A stretch of DNA of 64,000 nt, from NCBI GenBank assembly GCA_008360955.1, contig LUCM01007788.1, positions 48,402-112,401 of the forward strand, read 5' to 3'. Below, in pieces: positions 32,690-45,130 of this stretch; the first letter of the stretch is position 1; each line of letters begins with the position of its first letter. Source of the stretch: Fasciolopsis buskii. Its lineage: Eukaryota; Platyhelminthes; Trematoda; Plagiorchiida; Fasciolidae. The notes beneath the pieces were generated by a model, which made no database searches, had not been told where the DNA came from, and was given only the letters and a program-made list of their open reading frames with translations. A program made the position numbers and the translations under genes.

Positions 32690-35130
32690 GAAGAGAAATG
32701 ATTTCGGATGAAAAAAAAACACTGCGAGACTAAACCGTATCATCTATTGTATCTAACCATCTCTTTGGAAGATCTTGTGGATCCCAACCCGCTAAGCTAA
32801 CTGCGACCACATGAGCCGGTCCACTGTTTAAAGCCTTCATACTTTTTATCCATGTCACCAACTGACCACTCCAAACCATCCTCAAACAATTACCGGCCTC
32901 AAATAACAGCTTATAATAAAGCGGTCGTTCTGTGAGCATGCGCAAAACAATGTCCAAACCACAAACTATTTTGATCCACTGCCTGTGTTAAAGACTGAAC
33001 CCTAGGACCCAGTACTTTACGCCTGACTGATTCGCATAATTCTCAAACCATATTCTAAGAATACTACGAAGAAGACGGCCTTCAAACGCCAACACTCTTC
33101 GCATATCTTGTTCTCAACGACCATGTCTCGGAGCCATAAAGTAACACCGACCTCACTCCTGCCGATAAGGGAATGTCACACCGACACCACAGATGCCTCA
33201 AATTAGCAAAAGGTTATTAGGGCCTTCTGTATGCCCGAAGAAGGTATATCTGATATACGACCACGAGATATAACTAACCAATTAAATCTGTCCACCTCAC
33301 CTAGTTGCTCCTCTGTGAGAAAATGCGTCGGCTTCGAATCAATCCAGACTTGCGACAGCATTTTACACTTCGAAGGTGTAATACGCATCCCAAACATACA
33401 TACACTGTTTCGGACGACCGAGAAAACTTTAGGACTTCCTTGGGTCTCCGTTCAGTAACATAACATCGTCGCATATTCTTAGCCAGTTTCTTGTGTGAAT
33501 AACTATTAGTACTATGAAGATAAGACTATCTCAATGACAAGTTGGGAGGAAAAGGTGAGAGAGGGCAACCCTAACGAACACCACCTGTCGGGTAAAAGAT
33601 CGCCGTAAACAACGGACTCAGCTTCGGCTGTCGGCATACAAAGATTAGGAAAGTTAAATGAATTCCTCTGGCGCATCCTACAATGAAAAGCAGCGTCAAA
33701 GAACTGCACGATTTACTGAGTCAGAAGCTGCTTCTAAATCAAGACAAAAATCTTCGGACTAACAAATACGTACTTTTGTTCTAAGATCTGTCGTGAAGTG
33801 AAAATTTAGTCAACACAATCACGACCGAAAGAGAAGTCGGCTTGGTTCTCACGAATACGCCGATCGCTAAAAACGAGATAATCGATGGAGGAAAATATCC
33901 TCCAGCAGTTTCGATGCTATGCATACCGAACTAATTACTGTGTGGTTTTCACATGAGGATGCATCGCCTTTCTTGTAGATCGGCACGGTCACCTACGCAC
34001 ACCGATCCTGATGAATCCCTTCCTTTGCCTAAAAGGAGTCCAGGAGTTTTGCTAACTCGAATGTTGGCACTTCGTCACCGTCCTTGAAGAAGGACGGAGA
34101 AGGTCCACGTGGTTTGTTCCTTAACAGAAAACCTATCTGATCACCTCAGTTTCGGAAAGAGGGTGGACTTAGGGCCGCAGGCTATACTCAATGCTGCATG
34201 CATCGCCTGCTTGATTTGATCCCGGTGCACATCTACGTTACTATTCGAAGAAGGCCCTACGTAATAGGATAATTTTCCGTTCCTAGCCGGCACGAACGTC
34301 AGAGTCACACAGACGAGGACAGCTGACTGGGTTCGCGGTTTGTGTCTGCAACTAGAGGCACCGGAAAAATCCTATTAAAACGAATGCCTGGTCCGATTCT
34401 ACAAGTCAACCGGAATCATATCGCAGCTAACTGCGGTTTGATCATCCTGACTCTGAGTATCCGTGGCGTTAGAGCGCCGCATCACTATACGTCGAGAACT
34501 GTGTTGGAAGTAGTTCCAACTAAGAATAACCGACTGTTCGCACGGCATTGGAACCTAACTCCGTTATTCATAGACTGGTCAGGTAAGAGGCAAAACTTAG
34601 TTAACGAACACGTGCATTGAGTTTCCAAATGATGCATTAAAATCATTTGCTACCACGAACATGTCAGGGCCTTAGCTTCGGCAGTGAAGAGTGGCGAATG
34701 TCCTGAAATTCGTCCTTATTCATGTTAGTGCTACAGCCCGTTGGAACGCATTTCGGAATCGCAAACAAGCTACCTTTAACAATTATCGTTTCAGAGTGAA
34801 TCGACCCTTGAGATCACAAAGCGTATAAACGAATATCAACCGGGATACAGTGCGAAAGCGTTGTTTTAGTTTTGTCAGTTAGGGCTACTCTTACCCCTCG
34901 CTCCTTCGCCTCCTGAGGTGCGTCAAAAATACTTCGGTGCCACATCAGGCGTAAATACTTGTACAGTCAGAAACTTGAATTCGCGTTTCATTGACAGGGA
35001 AGACTTAAATCCTAAGTAGACCTACTTTGGGCGCTAAGAACGTATGCTGATCGGTCTACATGAACCAAACAATAAGGAAGCCGAGGTTCAAAGAGCATTC
35101 GTGGAAGGCTAATATCAGCAAAAAATAAGT
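32690..35130 (-). mobile_element. RTE retrotransposon, decayed (copy F)
   Basis: Read on the - strand, endonuclease remnants (PVDIRLYAL, CVPTGCSTNMNKDEF) lie at about 35000-34690. RT follows: EDIFLHRL-like text near 33900, then VYGDLLPDR and SLTFSSQLVIEIVLSS (33620-33512), FGMRITPSKCKML and QLGEVDRFNWL (33400-33290). The C-terminal region ends LAGWDPQDLPKRWLDTI near 32745. Domain order and the PSKCK..L/GEVDRF blocks fit RTE. It is riddled with stops and shifts, and lies in the same orientation as the NRBF2-like gene, inside its intron. Confidence 0.75.
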
Positions 35131-35286
35131 CAAATAAACTTAACAGCCATGCAAAATGCAGGACAATTCAACGCTAATCAACCTTTGACAAGTTGTCAAG
35201 GGATGTACGTCAAGGTCAAGATAATTCAAAAAATTTCGCCATATAGAAGTATGATTAGGTCACTCATTCACATACCACTAACAATA

Positions 35287-35537
35287 TCTATATATGCATA
35301 TATTCTGGTGCCATTCTGCCCTCGTTCCTAGGGTTGGCTCAACCCAACTGACAAAGAATTACCAAGGAATCACAGCTCCACTTCTCCTCAGAAAACAATC
35401 CCGATTTTACAACTATGAGTACGTTCGGACAACAAAGTACCGGATAAGCATACCTGACGAACGCCAATAATCGCCAAACCGGCCCTGTGCTTCCGCCGAA
35501 GTTTTCTTCATCCAACCAGATACCACTTACAATTTTT

Positions 35538-35575
<38 letters not shown>

Positions 35576-35707
35576 CAGTGTCGTTTTCCCCTTGTCCCTA
35601 AGATTGGCTCACCTCAACTAAAAAACAATTTTCAACGAATCACTCACTGGCGAACAGCTTCCATGCACAGTACTGACGCTACAAGTGTTTATATGCATAT
35701 ATATATA
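35287..35707. repeat. (TA)n-linked minisatellite, two units plus a third TA tract
   Basis: Units at 35301-35372 and 35571-35645 are about 70% alike by eye and share GATTGGCTC/GGTTGGCTC and GAATCAC. Each directly follows a TA-rich tract (35287-35302 and 35541-35572). A third TA tract is at 35693-35707. The period is about 270 bases. Confidence 0.65.
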
Positions 35708-36084
35708 ACGAACTTCGACTTTGACATACCGACATCTTTACCCTCTATTTTTCCTTAGAGATAAACGCAACAATCCATGCTTGAATCATATGAACCGTGA
35801 ATTTATTTGTCGCCCACTCTCTCCCATGACCCTCTGTTCTCTTCAGAGAATCCGTCACTTGACAGCTAGGGAATCAGTCACGAGCAGGAAGAGAGGGTAA
35901 ACGGGGGTACCCATACACTCCGAAAACTTACAGGCTGATCAGCCTGGCTCGTGTTCTTAGAAAAGTCCTAGAGTGCATCAGTTAGAATCAAATTCTTGAG
36001 TGAAAATAAATTGGGATCTTGATTTCACTGAGTTCATCCTAGGTAGTAAGCTCTGCCTAATGGGAAGTTTACCATAAAAATGGT

Positions 36085-36260
36085 AAGATATCCCATGCGG
36101 TCTTCATTGGCTTTACCAAGACCTCCCACAGGATATATCACGATGCACTTCTCTTCGAAGTCAAACTTTATGGGCTAACCAATCCGTTATACTACCTAAT
36201 TCTGTAAGCCCTTTTTCAGATATGAGTTGGCACTCTCGGAGGGGGCACCAATTCACTTTG
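36085..36260 (+). mobile_element. CR1-group reverse transcriptase fragment
   Basis: The + strand encodes IGFTKTSHRIYHDALLFEVK and LYGLTNPLYYLI, the motif A region of CR1/Jockey RT (DFSKAFD.V.H..LL.KL). The catalytic aspartate positions are altered. Flanks show no further clear domains. Confidence 0.5.
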
Positions 36261-36394
36261 GCACCCATGACGCTCAGCTCCCGACCCACTCCTTTTGTCT
36301 TCTATTTTCTTCATTAATGAAATAACGACCTAAATTATCTTCCCGGAAGGGGAGCGCGGGTACCAGAGAGTTGTCAAGTTGGGAAGTTGACCGG

Positions 36395-36468
36395 CGGTGA
36401 AATGATTTGAACCCGCGACCTTCACGTACAAACGCCACGGCCTTATCCGCTTGACCACCGTCGCTTGA
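36395..36468 (-). repeat. tRNA-like sequence, probably decayed tRNA-derived SINE head
   Basis: The - strand reads GACGGTGGTCAAGCGGATAAGG (A-box-like) at about 36467-36446, then GGTCGCGGGTTCAAATC (B-box-like) at about 36423-36407. Spacing suits an internal Pol III promoter. The T stem does not pair (GCGGG against CATTT) and the acceptor stem is poor, so this is a tRNA relic or SINE head rather than a working tRNA. Confidence 0.45.
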
Positions 36469-36489
36469 TTTATATGAACGACTTAGCAT

Positions 36490-37466
36490 ACTCTATCCCA
36501 ACCAACGTAGTAAATGTCGACGACCTAACTGAAGCACGGGTGCGAGGACGGTACATCTAGCGGTAGACTTAACTAAACGTTGGTCTACCGACCGCAGCTG
36601 GCCGATAAACGAAGGAAAATGAGTGAACATTCCGTCTGACACTACACCGGACCAGCTTTTCTGTATCTAAACCTCAGAGCCATACCGAGCATTTGGATTC
36701 GAGCTCTTTCTCAATCTCTCGTTTTTGTTTTATCATAAGAATAAAAGCAAATCCGCTCACCGTAAACCTAACTTATTCAGAAGAAACTTCCCTAGGATTT
36801 AAAGGAAGACTTCCATCTCCTGCACGAACCCTTTACTCGAACACGCATGGAGCACGGTAGCTAGGTGGCAGACACTGGCTACGTTAGAGACTGCGATTTT
36901 CGGAGCGATTCGTTTAACTTTTCCAACTTGGGCTAAGGGGCAAATTCTTCATGCACCCGAACCTGGAAAGCCTAAGAGAACACAGTAAGAAACCACTAAA
37001 AATTTGTCCCCGAACGTTTTCGAGATAGTAAATCTCTCCTCGCATCGCATCATCGCAGAACATTCTGCATCAGGAGGGCTCCTGAAAATACGTCTTTAGG
37101 GGTAAACCAGATAAATATTTGAGAATTATTTCCAAGTCCCGCAGGTCCTAGAGACGCGTCTCCCCACTAACTGACGATGCTGAAGAAAAGTTCTAGTCCG
37201 CTTCGTTGTTGTCCAGTTTTTCGTATTTTGGCTGAATGGAAACATTGAAAAAGACAACATCCGAAGAAATGGGTGTCACTCGGCTGCCTCTGGAATCCTA
37301 GCAGTAATTATAGAACATGAAGAATACCCATGCCGATTAGATACGCATACTATTTGAGTTTACCCTTCACTTGAGTTGACGATTGACAATTTTCCTAACT
37401 ATTTAAACTTAAAACACTACTATTTTTGCAGCTTTAAAAAAATCACGGCTACGAATCATCACTTAC
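36490..37466 (-). other. NRBF2-like intron sequence, nothing recognised
   Basis: Part of the 10.6-kb intron between 37466 and 26847. No transposon domain or exon was seen in this part. Confidence 0.4.
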
Positions 37467-37551
37467 TTATGGCATCGTCATAAAGTTTCATGGCTTCGTC
37501 AAATCGTCCCAGGTTAGTTGCCCTCTCAGCTAATCGTTCACATGAATGTGC
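37467..37551 (-). CDS. NRBF2: NRBF2/Atg38-like protein, MIT-domain exon
   Basis: The - strand reads acceptor TTGCCCCAAG, then GCA CAT TCA, and ends at the consensus donor A/GTAAGT. The 28 codons give AHSCERLAERATNLGRFDEA then MKLYDDAI. This is the first helix-turn-helix of an MIT/TPR-like domain, close to the AHQQSRRADRLLAAGKYEEA segment of vertebrate NRBF2. Human NRBF2 likewise has a tiny first exon before the AH, by memory. The exon leaves one base (A), which fits the two bases starting the exon at 26846. The first exon (about 10 residues with the start codon) was not identified; it should lie upstream, at higher coordinates. Another MIT protein is possible, but the downstream coiled coil and tail favour NRBF2. 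Confidence 0.62.
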
Positions 37552-37849
37552 CTTGGGGCAAGGGTTATAAAGGAATTGCGAAACGCACCATGTTGAGACT
37601 ACTATCCATTTCAACCACAAGTTCCATCCCATATTTGCAAGAAGCCAAGTGGTTTGCCTACGTCCAATCTGTGGCTTATCCCAGATCAGATCAGTTCCGG
37701 TTCCAGTTCGATTACAGGTTTATGTGGCGAGATGTCTGATCGTCCAGGTTCTCCCACCGAGAGCTCCTTGGATCAAAAGGTGTTTCGACAACAGGAAGGT
37801 CGAAACCCTTTTCAGTTTCTAAAAAGGGAAACAATTTTTGAGATGCTTT

Positions 37850-39020
37850 CCTCTCGATCATCTCCTCATTCCACTACTCACATATTGTCCTCTCCAAACA
37901 CAGATTGTTATACATTGTTTAGCCTCTCTTGGAATTCTCGCACTGATCCCACCCCGGCCGCGTCCTCTAGCAACTCGTGTGTCAAATGGTTTGCTTCTCA
38001 AACCGGTGGTTAAATGTTCTCGTGCTCTCCCGTTCCCTCTTAGTTCACAAAGGCGAAACAATACATGTGTCGTTTCGCCTTATCTGGAATAGGGCTTCCC
38101 GGTGACCACGTATCTCGGCCAGACCGTTAATGATCTTGAAGGCCTGTGTTAACTCACCTCTTTCCCTACGTTGTTCCAGGGAGTACAAGCCAAGCGCCCT
38201 CAACATCCGCTCATATTCCATGTGCCTGAAATGTCCAAGCCACTGCGTAAAATACGTTGAACCCGTTCCAGCATGTTCTTATCTCTTACCAAATATGGAT
38301 TCCATGCCTGGATACAGTATTTCTATCGTGGTCGGACAAACGCCTTGAATAATGTTAGAAGAACGGTAGGACTCCTAGTTCCTACGCTCCTCGTAAGTTG
38401 GCGTAGGGCACACCATGCCTTCATGGCAACATTCTGGCACTGCAGACTAGGTTCGAAGTCCTCACTAAAGAATGTCCCGAGGTTCATTGCCCAGGGGGAC
38501 TGATGTGGCGAGGGGAATCGGCATCTCCTTCCATGGCATTTACTCAAGTTCAACGAAAGATCCGAGCTCACCGACCACTGGTAAACTTTATCCAGGTCCC
38601 TCGGGATGGCGTCACTACTCGCTGCTCCTGATAGTTTGATGTCGGTAGCAAACATGAGACACGGATTTTTCAGCTTTGTCTCTATGTCGCTGATATACAT
38701 TGGGAATAGGAGTGGCCGTAAGAAAAACCACTGAAGCGCCCCGCTATGTAACAATCCTCTATCTAATAGAAATCCCCTGATTCTCACTGTGAATTATCTA
38801 CCCCCCAAAATTCGTGCTATCCAGTTGTTCATCTTGGCATCCACCTGAAAGCCTTCACATTCTGTTCAAGAATCCCGTAGTTCATGGAATAAAAGCTCTT
38901 CCGAAAGTCCATACAGAAAACTTTCGCTTTTCGCCCCTGTCAGTCCTAACTTCTACTGCTTCCAGGAGGCTCATCAAGTCGAAACTTGATGCAACTTGCG
39001 CCAGCCTGATCACAAACCAA
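37850..39020 (-). mobile_element. CR1-group reverse transcriptase, decayed
   Basis: The - strand order is a motif A-like DFRKSFYSMNYGIL (about 38910-38870), a broken PQGSVLGP segment and LLFPMYISDIETKLKNPCLM (about 38710-38655). Motif C is reduced to FATDIKLSG. Then come LDKVYQWSVSSDLSLNLSKC (38600-38540), ALRQLTRSVGT, LLTLFKAFVRPR, and YCIQAWNPYLVRDKNMLERV (about 38310-38250). The C-terminal tail extends to about 37850. VRP...AWNPYL...LERV is characteristic of CR1-like elements. Frameshifts and the missing FADD make it inactive. Confidence 0.8.
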
Positions 39021-39159
39021 ATGCACTAGTCACTGCAGCAACACCAGCGTAATGGTGGCTAACTGATTTCTTAACTCAGTAGTCCATCGGTCCTTCTAGA
39101 AGCTGTTCATAAACCTCCGTTCTGTCATGAATCAAATACGTTACGTAAGCTCGTCTGCC

Positions 39160-41000
39160 CGACCAGAGGAATAAGACCTAATTCTGGGGAGTGAAAACCG
39201 GCTTACAGGTTTCTGCGTGGACGAGATTGCCACAGCCGGTTATTCTTGCTTCTTCAAAAAAGAGCTCGCCAACGTGGAGCATAATGGCCATTGTGCTTCG
39301 TTCTCATAACTGAAGCATTTATTAGCTTTATGATATCACTGGGTGCCTGGTGCTGATAGCTGAAACCTTCAATTCTCCCGAAATACCCTGGTACTTGCAT
39401 CTCCCCCTTCGCCACTTCTCGTCCTTCCTGAATGCAGTAAACCTGGATGCACGGACTCAACAGGCAACATCTCACTCCGGGCGCGCTGACATTCTGGACT
39501 CGAGTTTCCCATGGGGATTAGCCAAAACAGCAGTCACGATTGGGCGCAATCTCCCGGGAGCTGGCCACTCATTGGTTCGCTCTTATTTCTCAGTCAGTCA
39601 TATCCCCAAAAGCAAACGTCTTTCGATAGGTCTTTCCGCGAAGCTTGCTGAAATGCATTACCCGCTTTGGTTGCCCCCCCAAACTGGGACAGTTTCCCTC
39701 CTACTAGTGGTCCCCAGTAAGAACCTGACTGGTCAAGTGCCGTTTTGAAAAACTGTTTGGACCTTATTACTCCAAATCAAAATCTGCCAGCAGGCTTCAA
39801 AAAAATAATCCTTTTCGTTTGGAATTTAATCTCTTCCAACTACGAGAAAAATTTGGTAAAATAAGGAAAATGGGTAGCCTACACTCCCCGGATCAAACTT
39901 TATTCTATACACTATCGCAGGACTTGCATGTTGGACCCTGTAGACAAAGTTGAAGCTTTAGGCCTCTTCTTTACGGCTTCTTTTACTAACGATAACCTAC
40001 CTTTCCCTCATGATTCCGTCTTATCTACCGCAGAACATTTCCCACCATCAACCTCCACCTCACTGGAACCGCAGCCCACATCGCCAATATGAAAACCTTT
40101 TGCCGGCGAGGCCAGGAAGCTTTACCAAAAACAGACCTTTCCCACTTGTTATCAAAATTAATGTCTTACGGCATCGATGACCTCCTTTACTCTCCGGTAG
40201 CTTCAAGTATTCAGACTGTGAATGTTAACAACTTATTCTTTAAATCCCGACATATAACCAGTGGGGCGATTCAAAACAGTGTTCTGGGATTCCTGACTTT
40301 TATCGCAAACGTAAATGACACGTTTTCTATAATTTGACGTTGTACCCCATTCATGTTTTCAAACAATGTAAAAGTTCACTGCATTTTCGGCTTCAGCACT
40401 TTAGATTCTACACTGCAGACAACGGCGCTCAATGTAAACCCACTTACATTGAGGGTCTCGGCCTAGAAGATTTGTATTTCTACGTTTAAGTGTCTCGTTC
40501 TATCTAGCTTCCATAGTGTCAATGAAAAGCAGACCCGCAATAAATCTATGGTGAGTGACTTGAGGTTATATTGCTTCCCTGCTTCCAACTTTTCAGAGTA
40601 TAAGGCACACAACTCGCCACATCCCCAAAGCTTGTTAGACTGATACACAGTACTATTCGTTTACTTGAGGGGGAGCTGGGTCTCTATATGGTCCATTTTA
40701 GGCCACCATTGCAATATGGGGCTAGTATGTACTCTGATATGCGCACAGCTGCAGAACAACTAAAGAAAACGTGTAAAGATCCTTTGCTAAAACTATGGAA
40801 AACAGTCCGCAACTAAGTTATGAGGAGAAGTCCGTCTTGTTCGGCCCGAAGCCGCTCTGGTTCCGCATAACAAAATCAGGTGTCATCTTTCCCTATTATA
40901 ATAAGACTTCGGTCATGCTAGTCTTGTCCTCGGTTAAGATAATCTACCAGGACCGCAATTTTCTAATAGGGGGAGCCACGCTGCCTCCGTCATGATTTCG
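39160..41000 (+). mobile_element. CR1/Jockey-group retrotransposon, EN and RT, decayed
   Basis: On the + strand, endonuclease runs from ILGSENRLTGFCVDEIATAG (about 39182) to LIAETFNSPEIPWY (39350-39392; family GDFNAPEIDW) and SGRADILDSSF. RT follows: a linker KVEALGLFFTASFTNDNLPF (39950-40010), SGAIQNSVLGFLTF (40260-40302; family SGVPQGSVLGPLLF). A VRP.LEYG-like segment lies near 40690-40720 and LSYEEKSVLFG at 40815-40848, the family's LSYEERL..LG. The endonuclease frame is open for 132 codons, but the rest is broken. Confidence 0.75.
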
Positions 41001-43400
41001 AGAAAAATTGTTGTACAATTAAATTTTTTCAAATGTTCACTTATGTGGAATACGTTTGAACCTAAAACACTTGCTATTACGAACAGTTACCGTTTATAAA
41101 GCGGTTAAACGGCACCATCAACATCCCCAACTAGCTCTCGAAATAGATTCCATAGCCTACTGCCTAATGCTCACGAGCTTGGTTTGGGATACTGAGCGAC
41201 ATAGAGACTCTCAAATCCCACTGCTAGCACATGTATCACCTTTGACATGCTTCTAGTCCCTTTATCCATATTATCAGCAGCAGATAAAATTTTACTCATA
41301 TTTTCTGCTTGCACTGCCGCGCTCCCGACTTCCGAAGTGGACGTTAAAACCCACAACATCCCGGTCCCTCCGCCTTATATCAGTCTATTCAGCCAGTTCT
41401 ACTTGCTTTCGACGATTACGAAGGCATGTTTGAGTAGTACGTCCGTATTGCTTTCTTCGGTCCTGCTGCGGCCCGTGCCTTCATCTCCGCGTATTGGGCC
41501 TGGAGAGCAACCCAAATCCAGTATCCATCCTTCCTTCCTCATTACAGTTACCTGAAGACGATTCCGTGAACTATTTATGGCCCTCCCCCAATTTTGTTTT
41601 ACCCTTACCAATGCTAATTTAGTATTCTAGGGTCCATATTCTCGATGATTGTACCTAGTTCCATGAATTATATCATTTTGCCGATCTGCTTGAGTCCGAA
41701 AATGAGGTGATCAAAACTGTATAACCTTCTCCGCGTTCCCTTAGTCTGAATTAACCCAGCCGTTTGTCTTCTACTCTCATAGCTAACTGCCACATTTTGG
41801 TCAGCTCAAACCCTTTTGTCAGTTTGGCAGCAAGAGCTAGTTTATAAATTAATTTCTCTACTTTAGCCCTGCAAACATTCCCCCTCTCTTCAGCAGCACC
41901 GCTCATTTCCCATCCAAGTCAGAAACCCTCCAGCTGGATGGGGCTCTGCCTGCCCATCCTCATCAGATCACTGCTCTCTTCTCATAACACTTCTTTTAAC
42001 CGCAGCCGTAACAATGAATATATGCAACACTGGGTGGCATTTGATCTGTTCCGGAAGTGGGATTCACGACATCCCATTGATGACATGGCTTGCAAGCCGT
42101 CTATTCTTTCCTCTTCTCACACAGTTTGTCTTCGATCTCGTGCTTTTGAACTGCCACCCTAGTTCCGGCATTACTTACTCTCAGGGTCATCGCGGAGACA
42201 CCCTCGTCTAGCTGCCAATGTCTTCTATGCCGTGCCCTTCTTATTTGCATCGACAAGGTCAACGCTTAAATAAGCAACGAATGCTCTCGAGAAAGAATTT
42301 GCTGCCTCCTCAGCACGAAAGCGAGCCGACTTCAAGCCGCACGCACGATCACCCGTGCTCCAATTTGCAAACCAACACCAAATTGGCCACAACAGCTGCG
42401 CAGATCATGCACTCACATACCACTCTTCTTAATCTCATCGGCTGCTAGGCATTGTAGGCAACTCCGTCCTCCGACGCTGCCCTGAGTTTTATGTAACTAT
42501 CAACAAAATATACCAAAATGGCAACACACCTGGACTGACAGCTCAATTAAGCTTTCATTTACCATACATTCCTCCTGTTGTTAAACCCGCCATCCATATC
42601 GCTTTATTCTCTATTTTGCCACATTTCTCTTATTTCGACTTATTTTATATTATTTGCATTGACTGACACCAGTTCAAGCAGAGGATCTTGCACAAAATCA
42701 CTCTTGGAACATTTCACAATAACTTATTTTAACTGATAAAGCCAGTTCCGTGGATATGAAAATTTGCACATATTTCTTTCCACATTTAAATGGCTGCCAA
42801 ATCAGCCAAGTCGATATCTATGAGTTGTCATGTCGTTCACTGATCCGTTCCGCTGGATTCCAAATGATAATCTATTAATCTCCAAAATCATTCATGCATT
42901 ACTCCTTCAGTTTTCTACCTTCCCCGTAATCCTTGGTTTGTTCCTGCTGCTGTTCATCAGTCCGGAACCCAAAGAACATTGATGCCCAAGCAACCGGCAC
43001 TGACCCACTGAGTTTGACCTTGAATTTCCCGCTCTAAGGGCGCCATTATATTTGGCTGCCCTCTTTCAATTCCACAGTATCACCCTATTACCGTTTTTCG
43101 AATTTACTGTGTACTTGATTTTCATTCCACTGTGAATCATGGTCATTCGACCTGCGTGCTTCTTGACAAACCTCAGGAAATGTAATAATACTGGTACTGT
43201 TGCAATTAAAGACGTTTGCTTTACAATCGTCTCCATAGACTTCCACGTCCTCGATCGACTTGGCCGTTCTTACGCCATTTATAATTGCCCCTTTCGATTG
43301 GACATGAGGAAAGTACTGCCTCTGATAATAATCATACCGGTCTCCACAAAGTTGGGCTTTATACAGATATGTCATATATATCCATGAACATGAGGTTGTC
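41001..43400. other. Unassigned stretch
   Basis: Open frames include 41247-41555 (+, 102 codons) and 43375-43088 (-, 95 codons). Neither shows a motif I recognise. No strong splice pairs were found. Confidence 0.4.
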
Positions 43401-43831
43401 TAGTTCCGCTTGCGTTGCGACAGGGAGAAAACGAATTTAGTCGCTTTGGTGGCCACTGCCAATTACCCTGATCAAAACTGGAGGACCACTCATCCTAGGA
43501 TCCGTTTCGCAAGCATGTATACGAGTTTATACTCTAGATTGAATCGTAGTAGGAAGTTATTTTGGTCAGTGAGTAGGTTCACGTGTTCTGGTCCTATCTA
43601 TTGTTGCCTGAACAGGACAGTTCGGTTCATTTGGCGCAGGACAGACGTAAACCAGAGGGCCAGATGAGCGTCCCGGGTTATTCCAGCAGTAGCCACAAAA
43701 CTGGCAACTGCTTGGTCTGGTCTGCTCATAAGACTTGAAAATAGATTTGACCGGAGTCCATTATTTTCCTGATAATAGCTAAAATATTCAACCAAGCTTC
43801 GATAGCTGAGGATCTACGCTATGCAACGCCG

Positions 43832-45130
43832 TCACTGCTTCATCTTGAAAATCACGGTGGGGATTTCTTTTGGGATTTTAATGGAATGACGATTCTGAAT
43901 AGGGTGAAAGCATGGACAAGCGCTAGCAGGGTAACATGAGTCCCTAAGTTCGGTGGAAGTCACAGGCTTGTAGGGTGAATTACTTTGAATGGGATAAAAA
44001 AGGGTGGGACGATCAATGCAAGTGAAACAGAAATGGAAGACCTCGGAATATAGGAGGGGGCTCAGAATATCACGTGGGATAGAGACGGTCAAAATCCATC
44101 CATAATGGCCTCAAACTGACCCACGGTGACAGCATAGGACACTTCCTCCAGTAGCTTGTTCCATGTGCTGACGACTCTGTGGGAGAGAAAAGGTGTTTTG
44201 TAGCATTGTCCTGGGTTTCTTCAGATTAATGCTGGGTCTCCTAAGTGCTCGGTTTTTATCCAATACAAACAAAGGTTTGTTTGTGCAACTGTTTCTTTTT
44301 AGCAGCTCTAATGTTTCAACCAGGCCAATCTAGACTTGTCGGTGCGTAGTGTCGGGCAGACGCAATCTTGTGGCATGTTTCCTAGCCCAGGGATAATTTC
44401 TGTGCACCCCCATTGGACGTCCTCTAGCAACACTTGATCCTCAGGTTGGGGGCCACGCCTGGACTGCGTATTCTAAATGCGGCCCGATGGTTGTCTTATA
44501 CAGCGGTAAGGGTACGCTGGGTTTGTGGAATCGACATTCCGTAGATGGTAGGCTGCTCTGCTCCGTTTACTAGAGGTAGACTCACACTGGGCGCGAATTT
44601 CCAGGATTTATGTATGGTTATGCCCTTGTCTCTGGCTTTCGTCGTTCTTTCTAACTTGCGCATTTCTCTGTGTTATTTGCCGTGAAACTGAGGCACAGTC
44701 GGAAGGTAATTGCTTGCATTTATTTATATTCAGTGAACTATCTACCTGTAAGTGAGACCCGGGCCCAAATTGGCATCATTAGAAACTGCCTCGGCTATTA
44801 TCTAGGCCCTGTTCGCGAGCAGGAAGTACGACGATTTCAACGCCATTACCAAGTCCTTTGTGAAAGCCGGGAATACTATTGGTCTCAGAAGGGAACCATA
44901 AAGAACAGCACTTCATATCTTCACCTTCGAGGATCGTAACTCGTCCACTTCAGTAGAACAGCAACGGTTGATTATTTATCCGCGGAGTTAGCAAATGACA
45001 TGCACCTACTTTCATCGCGGCGATTTTCTTTGGGGGGATTTCGTAGTCGACCGAGTCGAAAGCTCTCTGGTAATCAAGATAATGGACATCCATTCGGTCT
45101 CCTTGCCCAAGCCCGGGGATCACTTCGTCA
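43832..45130 (-). mobile_element. CR1-group reverse transcriptase, decayed
   Basis: The - strand gives motif A VHYLDYQRAFDSVDYEIP (about 45087-45035). After poorly kept central parts it gives HKSWKFAPSVSLPLVNGAEQ near 44600-44560 and VYKTTIGPHLEYAVQAW (44500-44452). Then come ATRLRLPDTTHRQ (about 44385-44345) and the C-terminal LRRPSINLKKPRTMLQNTF block (44250-44190). HLEYAVQAW is the clearest CR1 signature in the window. The frame is lost between the parts. Confidence 0.8.

Noticed and set aside
36395..36468. Possible functional tRNA gene.
   Set aside because: T stem and acceptor stem do not pair; kept only as a tRNA-like relic.
37518..38092. + strand open frames of 73-119 codons.
   Set aside because: They lie opposite the NRBF2-like exon flank and the C-terminus of the - strand CR1 element and show no motifs of their own.
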